Assembly: GCA_025454445.1 (NCBI GenBank)
Contig: JALOOK010000169.1
Location: 1-8,443 of the forward strand
Reading direction: 5' to 3'
Origin: Oscillatoria sp. Prado101
GTDB taxonomy: Bacteria > Cyanobacteriota > Cyanobacteriia > Cyanobacteriales > Oscillatoriaceae
Length of the DNA: 8,443 nucleotides
Below, one piece after another: positions 1-6,221 of this stretch (the first letter of the stretch is position 1; every line of letters starts with the position of its first letter). The notes under the pieces were generated by a model, which saw nothing but the letters and a program-made list of their open reading frames with translations, did no database searches and was not told the origin of the DNA. Position numbers and translations under genes: made by a program.

Positions 1-2876
1 ATCACCAGCAGCCCGATCAGCGCACCGCCCACAGACAGGGGCAAAGACACCAGAATCGCCAGAGGAATCAAAAAACTATTGTACAGCAGCACCAAAATTG
101 CATAAATGCACAGCACCGCCAGCCCCAGCGCCCCACCGAAACGACCGAAAATATCCCGCATAATCTTGGCATCACCGGCAGATTCCTGAGAAACCCCCGG
201 CGGAAGCGGATTCATCGCCGGCAGCTTCCGCACCTTCTCCATTGCCTCTCCCAGGGAAATCCCCTGCAAATTCGCCTCCACCGACACCTGACGCGCTCGG
301 TTAAACCGGCTGATTTGAGCCGGCCCGCTGCCCAAGCTAATATTGGCCACAGCCGACAGCGGCACCAGCTGGCCATTTTGACCCGGAATCTGAATATTTT
401 TCAGCGTTTCCAGATTATCCCGAAACTCAGGAGCCAGCCGCACCCGAATCGGAATTTGCCGGTCTGGCAAATCAAACTTAGCCAGATTCGACTCATTATC
501 TCCCAAAGTCGCAAGAGAAGCAGTCCGCGCAATCGCCTGCACCGAAACACCCAAATCCGCCGCCCGCGCCGGATCGGGTTTAATCAAAATCTCCGGCTTC
601 ACCAAAGCCGCAGTAGAGCTCACCTCCACCAAACCGGCAATATCCCGCATCTGCCGCTCCAGAGCATCAGCAGCTTGATTCAAAGCCGCCGGATTTTCAC
701 TCTTAAGAACAATAGAAACATCCTTCCTGCTTCCCGCAGCGCCGCCGCCAGAAAAACTGATACGCGCCCCCGGAATCTCCTGAAACGCCTCCCGCATTTC
801 CCGCTCAAACTGCTGCTGCGAGAGTTTCCGCTCTTCCCTGGGCGTCAGGTTAACATATATCGTAGCGGAATTCACCCCACTGCTCCCACCGGCAGTGCCC
901 AGTACATTCGTCACAATCGGACTTTCTTTCAACAGCTGCATTGCCCGCTGCATCACCCCGTCCGTTTCTGTCAAAGTCGATCCCGGAGGCAGCTCAATAT
1001 TCACCGTACTCAATCCCGTATCGCCGCTATTAAACAGCCCCTTAGGAATCAGAGGCAGCAACTGCAAAGTGCCGATAAAAAAAGCCATCGCAATTAGCAG
1101 CGTTGTTATCCGGTTCCTCAGCGCCCAAGTCAGCAGCACGCGATACGGTTGAATTCCACCCGCTTGCCGCTTTTGAGAGGGCTGCCGGCTGGTAATACTC
1201 CCTTTTTTCTTTTGAAAAAAGCCAACAATTAACGACCAAGGACTGACACTTCCCTGACCTTTTTCCTTCATTAAATACGCGCACAGCATCGGCGTCATAG
1301 TACGCGCCACAAAGGTAGAAAACAGCGTAGAAACCGCAACCGTAACCCCAAAAGGGCCAAAAAACTGCCCCGGTACGCCGCCCATAAACGCCACCGGCAA
1401 AAACACCGCCACAATAGTCGCGCACCCAGACAGCGCCGCCAGCCCAATTTCCTCAGCAGAATCCAGCGCCGCTTGCAGCGGCTTTTTGCCCATCTGCAAG
1501 TGCTGGTCCATGTTCTCAATTTCCACCACGCTGTCATCCACCAAGTTCCCCACCGTCAGCGCCAGCGCCAGCAGCGTCATGCCATTAAGGGTGTAACCCA
1601 GCAGCCGCATCACCCAGTAAGTCGGCAAAATACTCAGCGGTAGCGAGATGGCTGTGATCAGCGTAGCTCGCCAGTCTCGCAAAAATATCAGAATTGTCAG
1701 CACCGCCATATAGCTGGCTTCCACCAAAGCATCCACAGACGCTTCGTAGGATTCGCGGATATTCGTCGCCCGGGTAAAAATGAGTTCAAATTTTACATCA
1801 TCCGGCAGCGTTTTGTCAAGTTGCTCGACCGCTTTGCGCACCCCCTCCTCCACCGTTACTAGAGTGCTGCCGGTGCTGCGCAACACCGAGAAAGCCACCA
1901 CCGGCGCGCCAACTTGAGATTTCCCACTCCCGTCCTTGACAGTTGCCGATTTATCTGGTATAATAGGATTTTGAAAATTTTCCCCTGCCACCGTGCTGCC
2001 GGCGGGCGCAATCTGCTCCTCCCCGGCTTTTGCTCCCTTGCCAGTGGCCAGCCGAGCCGCCCTGCGGGCTTCCCCGTGGCCATCCGTCACCTCTGCCAAG
2101 CTGTGCAAAGGCACCGCAGCGCCTCCGGGAAGGACGATGCGGTAGTTTTTCAGCGTGTCCACAGTGGCGGCGCTGCCGAGGGTGCGAATGCTCTGCTCGC
2201 TGCCGCCTGCTTCCGATCGCCCGCCGGGGAGGTTAGTGTTGGAGGTGCGGATCTGGTCGTTGACTTGGGTGGCGGTAATGCCGAGGGCTTTGAGCCGGTC
2301 GGGGTTGAGCTCAACCCGAATCTCCCTGTCGGCACCCCCGACCCGCTGAATCTGAGAGACTCCGGGAACCGCCAGCAAGGCGCGGCTGATCGTCCTGTCA
2401 ACCATGTCGCTCAATTCTTCCACACCGCGCCGGTCAGAGCTGACGGCGTAGGTCATTATTGGCCCGCCGGCGAACTCCAGCCGCTTGACGATTGGTTCGT
2501 TGATGTCTTGCGGCAAGTTTTGCCGAATTTGGGCCACCGCATTGCGCACGTCGTTGGTGGCGCGGTCGCTGTCCGTCCCCAAGACAAAGTTGATGGTTGT
2601 TGTTGAAACCCCATCTGTTACCGTCGAGATTAACTGGTCAATATTCCCCAAACTGGCAACGGCATCTTCAATCTTTTTTGTGACCTGAGATTCTAATTCC
2701 GAAGGGCCGGCTCCCGGCTGGGTGACGGTGATAGAAACTGCAGGAATGTCGATGTTGGGATTGGCGTCGATGCCCAGCTGGCCAAACGATGTCCACCCCA
2801 CAAAGGTCAGGATTAAGAAAATGACTAGCGTAGGCACCGGCTTTTTAATAGACCAGGCTGACAGGTTTAAAGACAT
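1..2876 (-). CDS. RND (HAE1/AcrB-family) efflux pump permease, C-terminus cut by the window edge
   Basis: This is the proton-driven inner-membrane pump of a tripartite efflux system. The frame is open for 958 codons plus two bases from ATG 2874-2876 to position 1. It begins MSLNLSAWSIKKPVPTLVIF, the usual cytoplasmic start and first membrane helix (about residues 13-31) of the family. A periplasmic porter half follows (to about 375), then helices 2-6. Helix 4 carries the proton-relay pair D447-D448 in GNLVDDSVVEIEN; AcrB has D407/D408, so the offset is about 40. GQFFGPFG and TPMLCAYL mark helices 5-6. The second porter half runs from about 630 to 920, and the frame ends in helix LLYNSFLIPLAIL. 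AcrB-like proteins have about 1050 residues, so about 100 are missing. Residues 279-324 are an extra hydrophilic segment. No convincing ribosome site precedes the ATG; the start is chosen on protein similarity. It lies 238 bp downstream of its adaptor gene. The substrate cannot be told from sequence. Confidence 0.95.
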   Translation of the reverse strand, partial: MSLNLSAWSIKKPVPTLVIFLILTFVGWTSFGQLGIDANPNIDIPAVSITVTQPGAGPSELESQVTKKIEDAVASLGNIDQLISTVTDGVSTTTINFVLGTDSDRATNDVRNAVAQIRQNLPQDINEPIVKRLEFAGGPIMTYAVSSDRRGVEELSDMVDRTISRALLAVPGVSQIQRVGGADREIRVELNPDRLKALGITATQVNDQIRTSNTNLPGGRSEAGGSEQSIRTLGSAATVDTLKNYRIVLPGGAAVPLHSLAEVTDGHGEARRAARLATGKGAKAGEEQIAPAGSTVAGENFQNPIIPDKSATVKDGSGKSQVGAPVVAFSVLRSTGSTLVTVEEGVRKAVEQLDKTLPDDVKFELIFTRATNIRESYEASVDALVEASYMAVLTILIFLRDWRATLITAISLPLSILPTYWVMRLLGYTLNGMTLLALALTVGNLVDDSVVEIENMDQHLQMGKKPLQAALDSAEEIGLAALSGCATIVAVFLPVAFMGGVPGQFFGPFGVTVAVSTLFSTFVARTMTPMLCAYLMKEKGQGSVSPWSLIVGFFQKKKGSITSRQPSQKRQAGGIQPYRVLLTWALRNRITTLLIAMAFFIGTLQLLPLIPKGLFNSGDTGLSTVNIELPPGSTLTETDGVMQRAMQLLKESPIVTNVLGTAGGSSGVNSATIYVNLTPREERKLSQQQFEREMREAFQEIPGARISFSGGGAAGSRKDVSIVLKSENPAALNQAADALERQMRDIAGLVEVSSTAALVKPEILIKPDPARAADLGVSVQAIARTASLATLGDNESNLAKFDLPDRQIPIRVRLAPEFRDNLETLKNIQIPGQNGQLVPLSAVANISLGSGPAQISRFNRARQVSVEANLQGISLGEAMEKVRKLPAMNPLPPGVSQESAGDAKIMRDIFGRFGGALGLAVLCIYAILVLLYNSFLIPLAILVSLPLSVGGALIGLLV
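1936..1964 (+). promoter_or_regulatory. Perfect sigma70-type promoter, antisense inside the RND pump gene
   Basis: TTGACA (1936-1941) and TATAAT (1959-1964) are separated by exactly 17 bases, and the -10 is preceded by TGG, giving an extended -10. All twelve consensus bases match. It points rightwards, against the pump gene, with an expected transcription start near 1971. It lies within the DNA for the extra segment of the pump's porter domain. No good protein-coding frame follows on the plus strand, so an antisense RNA to the 5' part of the pump transcript is the natural product. The sequence match is certain; activity is inferred. Cyanobacterial primary sigma factors recognise this consensus. 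Confidence 0.55.
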
Positions 2877-2961
2877 TTGGATTTCCGAATTTTGGATTTT
2901 AGATTTTGTCGGCCCAGATTTTAGATGTTTAAGCGGGTTTCACTTGGATGAAGTATGTTCC

Positions 2962-2994
2962 AGAAACCCGGTTTCTTAAAGAAACCGGGTTTCT
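2962..2994. repeat. Long hairpin repeat between adaptor and pump genes
   Basis: The 16-base arm AGAAACCCGGTTTCTT (2962-2977) is followed, after one base, by its perfect reverse complement (2979-2994). Each arm is itself nearly palindromic around GAAACC/GGTTTC. In RNA this would fold into a stem of about 14 bp with a small loop. Repeats of this look recur between genes in filamentous cyanobacteria. Its position between two genes expected to be co-transcribed suggests it could weaken or process the message. It lacks a following U tract in either direction, so a classical terminator is unlikely. Confidence 0.85.
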
Positions 2995-3033
2995 CACTCG
3001 CTCTAGATTTTGGTTTTGGGTTTTGGATTTGGT

Positions 3034-3051
3034 ATTGGGGATTGGGGATTG
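3034..3051. repeat. Short tandem heptamer repeat (ATTGGGG, STRR-like)
   Basis: Two full copies of ATTGGGG (3034-3040, 3041-3047) and a partial third (to 3051) are preceded by related TTTTGG-rich units from about 3011. The reverse complement CCCCAAT matches the degenerate heptamer class called STRR in filamentous cyanobacteria. It has no coding potential. Confidence 0.7.
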
Positions 3052-3075
3052 ATTTTGTTGCTCCATGCCCAATGC

Positions 3076-3105
3076 GATGATGCCCCATGCGATGATGCCC
3101 CATGC
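3076..3105. repeat. Two tandem copies of a 15-bp unit just after the adaptor gene
   Basis: GATGATGCCCCATGC occurs twice without a gap (3076-3090 and 3091-3105). A degenerate partial copy precedes it (CCATGCCC and AATGC, about 3063-3075). The array ends 9 bp from the adaptor stop codon. It looks like a slippage-prone tandem repeat. Confidence 0.8.
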
Positions 3106-3114
3106 CGGCATCTG

Positions 3115-4836
3115 TCACTTGGAGCTGGGCTTGACATCGCCCTCGGAAACAACTTTAACTGTGTCGCCATCTTTCAGGTAGCCGGCACCGGCAACCACAA
3201 CGCGATCTCCGGAGGTCAGCCCGCTTTTGATTTCCACTTTGGCCTTGCTCAAATCCCCACCGGCACTGCCGACAATTTCCCCAACTTCCACCGGCTTGGC
3301 TCTCACCCGATCTTCAACGTCGAGGATGTAAACAATAGCGCTGCCATCCGCTTGCGGCAAAAGGGCTTTTGCCGGCACAGTCAGCCCTTGAGCGGTGGCG
3401 GTGGTGATAGCGGCTCTCAGAAACATGCCCGCTTTGATAAAATCGCTAGCCGGCAGGTCGATTTTGACGGTGGCGATGCGATTTTTGGCATCGACCGTGG
3501 GGGCAATTTCCCGCACTGTTCCCTGCATTTCGATGCGGGAGTCGGCATCGGAGGAGATCCGCACAGCTGCGCCGGGACGCACCGAGGACAGCTGGGTTTC
3601 TGGCACCTCGGCTTGCAGTTCTAGCCTGCCGCTGCGGATGATGGAAAACAGTTTTTGCCCGCCGCCGGTGACATCGCCAACGCGAGCGATTCTCTCCGCG
3701 ACAATCCCGGATGCCGGTGCGATCACTTTGGTTTGTTCCAGTTGGGTTTGCACCTGTTTGACTCGCGCAGAAGAATTGCGGACATCTGCAGAAGCGGTGC
3801 TGACATTGGCTTCGGCGCTCCTGACACTGGCTTTGGCGCTGTTGAGACTGGCTTCGCTGCTGCTGACTTTGGCTAGAGCGCGAGCGATGTTGGCTCGGGC
3901 GCTGGCAATCCGGGATTCGGCGCGACTGATATTGGCTTCGGCGACTCGGACTGCTTCCTGAGCGTTTTGAGTTTCTGTGAGGCGGGTTTCCAGTTCTTGA
4001 CGGCTAATTGCTCCTTGATCTGCGAGCTGTTGGGCCCGGTCGCGCTCTCTGAGGGCTTGTTCGAGGTTGGCTTTGGCTCTGGCCAGGTTAGCCCGCGCCT
4101 CGGCTAAGCCTGCTTCGGCTTCTGTTAAACCGGCTTGTTCTTGAATCAGGCTGGCTTGGGCTTCGCTGACGCTGGCTCTGGCTTGCTCCAAGCTGGCTTG
4201 AGCTTGGCCCACAGCTGCTTCTTTTTGCTGAACTGCGGAGCTTGCCGATTCCACCCCGGCTTTGGCTTGGTCGATTTGGGTTTGGATGACGGAATCGTCC
4301 AGGATAGCGAGCACCTGTCCCTCTTGCACCGCGTCTCCTTCGTCCACCAGGACTTGCTTGATTTGCAAGCCGGTGGCTTTGGGCAGCACCGGCAGCAAGT
4401 CGTGGGCAAAAACCGTGCCGGTGGCGGAGAGGGTGCGCGACACGCTGGCTGTGGTAACGGGAGCGACGGTAACAGTTTGACTGGCTGCCGGTTTGCCAGA
4501 AGCGAGGGCAGCGCTTGGCGGCGCTTTGGCGGCTGGGGGGGTGCTGGCATTGGGCATGAAGCGCATCCCAGCGGCTGTTACCGCTGCCCCGAGGGCCAGC
4601 CCCAGGATGACGCCCCGCCCGCCGGTCAGCCAGCCGAGGGATTTGGCATCTCCTTCCTGTGCCGGTGCGAGTTCTGGCTCCTCACCGGCTGCCTCTGTCC
4701 CGACATCCAGGTCTGCTGTGTTTTGTGCCGGTGCTGCTGCAGCGCACTCTACAGGCTCGTGGGCTTTGACGCCTAATGCCCGCACCTCGATCAGCTCCAC
4801 CGGCTCCGCTTCTTCTGTGAAAGCTCTGTATCCCAC
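3115..4836 (-). CDS. RND-type periplasmic adaptor (membrane fusion protein, HlyD/AcrA-like)
   Basis: This adaptor links an RND pump to an outer-membrane channel. It has 573 residues. Residues 1-72 are an acidic, alanine-rich cytoplasmic tail; 73-93 (GGRGVILGLALGAAVTAAG) are a single membrane anchor, and no lipoprotein box is seen. The two lipoyl half-motifs lie at about 149-181 and 371-397. Between them is an alpha-hairpin of about 185 residues built from strict heptads (206-261 and 327-361). Its tip holds R267, L271 and S278, with the R-x3-L-x6-S spacing of AcrA's TolC-contact residues (R128, L132, S139). A beta-barrel and membrane-proximal domain fill 400-565. The start is GTG (4834-4836) behind AGGAGGAG. 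The pump gene follows on the same strand, and together they should form one efflux unit with a channel encoded elsewhere. The hairpin is far longer than in AcrA. Confidence 0.95.
   Translation of the reverse strand: MGYRAFTEEAEPVELIEVRALGVKAHEPVECAAAAPAQNTADLDVGTEAAGEEPELAPAQEGDAKSLGWLTGGRGVILGLALGAAVTAAGMRFMPNASTPPAAKAPPSAALASGKPAASQTVTVAPVTTASVSRTLSATGTVFAHDLLPVLPKATGLQIKQVLVDEGDAVQEGQVLAILDDSVIQTQIDQAKAGVESASSAVQQKEAAVGQAQASLEQARASVSEAQASLIQEQAGLTEAEAGLAEARANLARAKANLEQALRERDRAQQLADQGAISRQELETRLTETQNAQEAVRVAEANISRAESRIASARANIARALAKVSSSEASLNSAKASVRSAEANVSTASADVRNSSARVKQVQTQLEQTKVIAPASGIVAERIARVGDVTGGGQKLFSIIRSGRLELQAEVPETQLSSVRPGAAVRISSDADSRIEMQGTVREIAPTVDAKNRIATVKIDLPASDFIKAGMFLRAAITTATAQGLTVPAKALLPQADGSAIVYILDVEDRVRAKPVEVGEIVGSAGGDLSKAKVEIKSGLTSGDRVVVAGAGYLKDGDTVKVVSEGDVKPSSK
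3754..4221 (-). repeat. Coding heptad (21-bp period) repeats of the adaptor coiled coil
   Basis: Residues 206-261 (4054-4221) are eight consecutive units of the form xAx(L/V)xx(A/E), such as QASLEQA, RANLARA and KANLEQA. Residues 327-361 (3754-3858) are five units such as AKASVRS and AEANVST. At DNA level this gives a degenerate 21-bp periodicity rich in GGCTTGGGC and GGCTTCGGC words on the plus strand. It fits growth of the hairpin by duplication of heptads in both arms. Confidence 0.75.
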
Positions 4837-4840
4837 CGCA

Positions 4841-4848
4841 CTCCTCCT
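4841..4848 (-). promoter_or_regulatory. Strong ribosome binding site that fixes the adaptor GTG start
   Basis: On the minus strand AGGAGGAG occupies 4848-4841 and is followed after four bases by the GTG codon at 4836-4834. The close match to the Shine-Dalgarno consensus supports this GTG over later internal ATG codons. Confidence 0.8.
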
Positions 4849-4916
4849 GCCTTTTATTAACTTATGTTATGCTTGGGCCAGATTTTGTTACAAATTGTTT
4901 CTGTTTTTAATATTAT

Positions 4917-4956
4917 GCCCTGACTCCGCTCCAGCCCGCCAGCACCCTGTCAGGGC
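4917..4956 (-). promoter_or_regulatory. Possible stem-loop in the adaptor leader RNA
   Basis: GCCCTGAC (4917-4924) is the exact reverse complement of GTCAGGGC (4949-4956), with a 24-base GC-rich loop. If transcription starts near 5004 on the minus strand, this stem lies in the untranslated leader about 80-120 bases before the GTG. It resembles no riboswitch class I know, and no U tract follows. Confidence 0.35.
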
Positions 4957-5010
4957 TGAGTCTTCCTCCCAGTCGGCGGTGCCGGTGCCGGTGGGCTGTG
5001 ACGACAAACA

Positions 5011-5039
5011 ATCGTAACACATTTTGAATGTTCAGTAAA
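5011..5039 (-). promoter_or_regulatory. Candidate promoter for the efflux genes
   Basis: On the minus strand TTTACT (5039-5034) and TACGAT (5016-5011) are separated by 17 bases. Each hexamer matches the sigma70 consensus at four of six positions. Transcription would start near 5004 and give a leader of about 165 bases. The match alone is modest. It is supported by the palindromic operator-like sequence sitting exactly over the -35 region. Confidence 0.35.
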
Positions 5040-5048
5040 TACTGAACA
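5029..5048. promoter_or_regulatory. Perfect 20-bp palindrome, TetR-family-like operator
   Basis: TGTTCAGTA (5029-5037) is followed by two bases and its exact reverse complement TACTGAACA (5040-5048). Length, symmetry and the TGAACA half-site style resemble operators of TetR/AcrR-type repressors, which often control RND pumps. It overlaps the -35 of the candidate minus-strand promoter, so a bound repressor would block it. No regulator gene is encoded in the window, so the partner protein is unknown. Confidence 0.55.
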
Positions 5049-5077
5049 AAACAGATTGGTTGGGGCCAACCGCTGCT

Positions 5078-5116
5078 GGGGGGGGAAGGCGGTGGCCCTT
5101 GGTGGGGGGGGCGGGG
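5078..5116 (+). other. G-tract cluster with quadruplex and slippage potential
   Basis: Two runs of eight G (5078-5085 and 5104-5111) and one of four (5113-5116), with GG pairs between them, lie on the plus strand. Such runs can form a G-quadruplex and change length by slippage. They lie about 30 bp to the right of the operator-like palindrome, upstream of the adaptor promoter candidate. Confidence 0.5.
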
Positions 5117-5364
5117 AAAGTGGCTATTCGGAAGCGCGGGACTTTAAAATACCTATTGGGAGCAAAAACCAGATCCACCAGTTGAGCCAAATGTTCTGCA
5201 ATTAAATTGTCTGCTAGTGATAGCAGCAAAAACTGACCTGGAGATATCCGATTGCTATGCCCTACAGTCAGCCAGAATTACTTGCTGTCAAATTGTCTGG
5301 CCATCGAGAAAACCCAGATTTTTGCAGCAAGCCAGTTCCTGTGTTTCAGAAAAAGCACCGCACT

Positions 5365-5372
5365 AAAGGGAG
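5365..5372 (+). promoter_or_regulatory. Ribosome binding site of the HD-domain gene
   Basis: AAAGGGAG ends nine bases before ATG 5382. It is a fair Shine-Dalgarno match and supports that start. Confidence 0.55.
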
Positions 5373-5381
5373 AATAAAATT

Positions 5382-6221
5382 ATGTTCAACGCCACTGAAA
5401 TTCTGATTGACAACTTTGTGGGCCTGCTTCGGGAGGGCTACCGCCGCACTTACGGAGGCTACAAGCCCGACTACGAAGATATCATCGCCTGGGCGGGGAG
5501 CATGGCTCTGGAAAATATTGCCAACAGCGACGCCCTCTATCACAATGTCGAGCACACAATTTTAGGTGCCCTCGTGGGGCAAGAAGTTTTGCGGGGGAAG
5601 CACATCCGGGAGGGCGGGGTTTCCTGCGAAGATTGGCTGCACGTCATTATTTCGCTAGTTTGCCACGATATTGGGTATGTTAAGGGAGTCTGCCGGCAGG
5701 ACAAAAACGGACTGTACGCCACAGGTCAAGATGAAGTTATGGTGCAACTTACCCCTGGCGCTTCCGATGCCAGCCTGACAGCTTATCATGTAGACAGGGC
5801 AAAACTGTTTATTGATGAGCGGTTTGGGGGTCACAGACTGATTGATGCGGAAATTATCAAGCGCAATATAGAACTGACCCGCTTTCCCGTACCGGCAAAA
5901 GAAGACCATCAAGATACGGTCAACTATCCCGGTTTAGTTCGGGCTGCCGATTTAATCGGACAGCTCAGCGATCCGCGCTATCTGAAAAAAATCAGCGCCC
6001 TGTTTTATGAATTTGAAGAAAACGGCACCAATAAACACTTGGGCTACCGGCATCCGGGCCACTTGCGCAATAACTATCCCAAATTTTACTGGCACGGAGT
6101 TTACCCTTATATCAAAGATGGCCTCAATTACCTGTCCCTGACACAGCAGGGCAAACAAATCATTGCCAACCTCCACTCTAATGTATTTGTCGTCGAGCAC
6201 GAACAGGCGGAAGCGAACTGA
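5382..6221 (+). CDS. HD-domain metal-dependent phosphohydrolase
   Basis: This is a soluble protein of 279 residues with no signal peptide or membrane segment. HD-fold metal ligands are visible: H54 and H58 in YHNVEHT, the H95-D96 doublet in CHDIGYVKG, and a candidate last ligand D190 in RAADLIGQL. YHNxxH and HD resemble the first half of the class I cyclic-nucleotide phosphodiesterase signature. However, the second-metal histidine of HDxxHPG is Y99 here, and there is no GYP motif as in cyclic-di-GMP enzymes. The substrate is therefore unknown: a phosphate ester or a nucleotide. Proteins of this general kind are annotated in cyanobacteria as metal-dependent phosphohydrolases. ATG 5382 is preceded by AAAGGGAG (5365-5372) at nine bases' spacing. 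It is transcribed away from the efflux genes and separated from the next gene by 212 bp, so it is probably monocistronic. Confidence 0.85.
   Translation: MFNATEILIDNFVGLLREGYRRTYGGYKPDYEDIIAWAGSMALENIANSDALYHNVEHTILGALVGQEVLRGKHIREGGVSCEDWLHVIISLVCHDIGYVKGVCRQDKNGLYATGQDEVMVQLTPGASDASLTAYHVDRAKLFIDERFGGHRLIDAEIIKRNIELTRFPVPAKEDHQDTVNYPGLVRAADLIGQLSDPRYLKKISALFYEFEENGTNKHLGYRHPGHLRNNYPKFYWHGVYPYIKDGLNYLSLTQQGKQIIANLHSNVFVVEHEQAEAN

Larger units (their letters stand above)
2877..3114. other. Repeat-filled spacer between adaptor and pump genes
   Basis: These 238 bp hold low-complexity T/G-rich units (GGATTTTAGATTTTG-like, 2880-2930 and 3002-3058), the hairpin repeat, the ATTGGGG repeat and the 15-bp tandem repeat. 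Short frames here (for example 2921-3118 on the minus strand) translate to repetitive N/P/Q/K-rich or H/G/M-rich peptides and are not believed. No clear promoter for the pump gene was found in this spacer. Confidence 0.75.
4837..5381. other. Intergenic region between the divergent adaptor and HD-domain genes
   Basis: These 545 bp contain no believable gene. They hold an AT-rich stretch next to the adaptor ribosome site (4851-4916), a GC-rich stem (4917-4956), a possible minus-strand promoter overlapped by a TetR-like palindrome (5011-5048), a small palindrome GGTTGG/CCAACC (5058-5071), and G-rich runs (5078-5116). AT-richer sequence leads to the HD gene, with the words AAATTGTCTG repeated near 5204 and 5290. 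A TTG-initiated minus-strand frame of 65 codons (5032-5229) has no recognisable features and is rejected. No clear plus-strand promoter for the HD gene was identified. Confidence 0.7.

Noticed and set aside
315..1097. Plus-strand open frame of 260 codons
   Set aside because: It lies antisense to the well-supported RND pump frame; its translation is arginine/proline/glutamine-rich and low in complexity, with no family features.
1914..2606. Plus-strand open frame of 230 codons near the antisense promoter
   Set aside because: It is a shadow of the pump gene. Its ATG lies upstream of the promoter's expected start, so the transcript would not carry it, and the peptide looks unlike any known protein.
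3002..3105. CRISPR array
   Set aside because: The repeats are 7 and 15 bp, directly adjacent, with no unique spacers of regular length and no cas genes.
2921..3118. Short minus-strand frames in the adaptor-pump spacer
   Set aside because: Their translation follows the tandem and palindromic repeats (for example MGHHRMGHHRIGH), so they are repeat artefacts.
3010..4776. Several plus-strand frames opposite the adaptor gene
   Set aside because: They mirror the heptad-rich adaptor frame and yield repetitive peptides; no ribosome sites or domains were seen.
5032..5229. Minus-strand TTG-initiated frame of 65 codons in the divergent spacer
   Set aside because: It has a poor start, its sequence crosses the G tracts (encoding prolines), its stop falls inside the operator palindrome, and it has no recognisable domain. 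It could be a remnant but nothing supports that.
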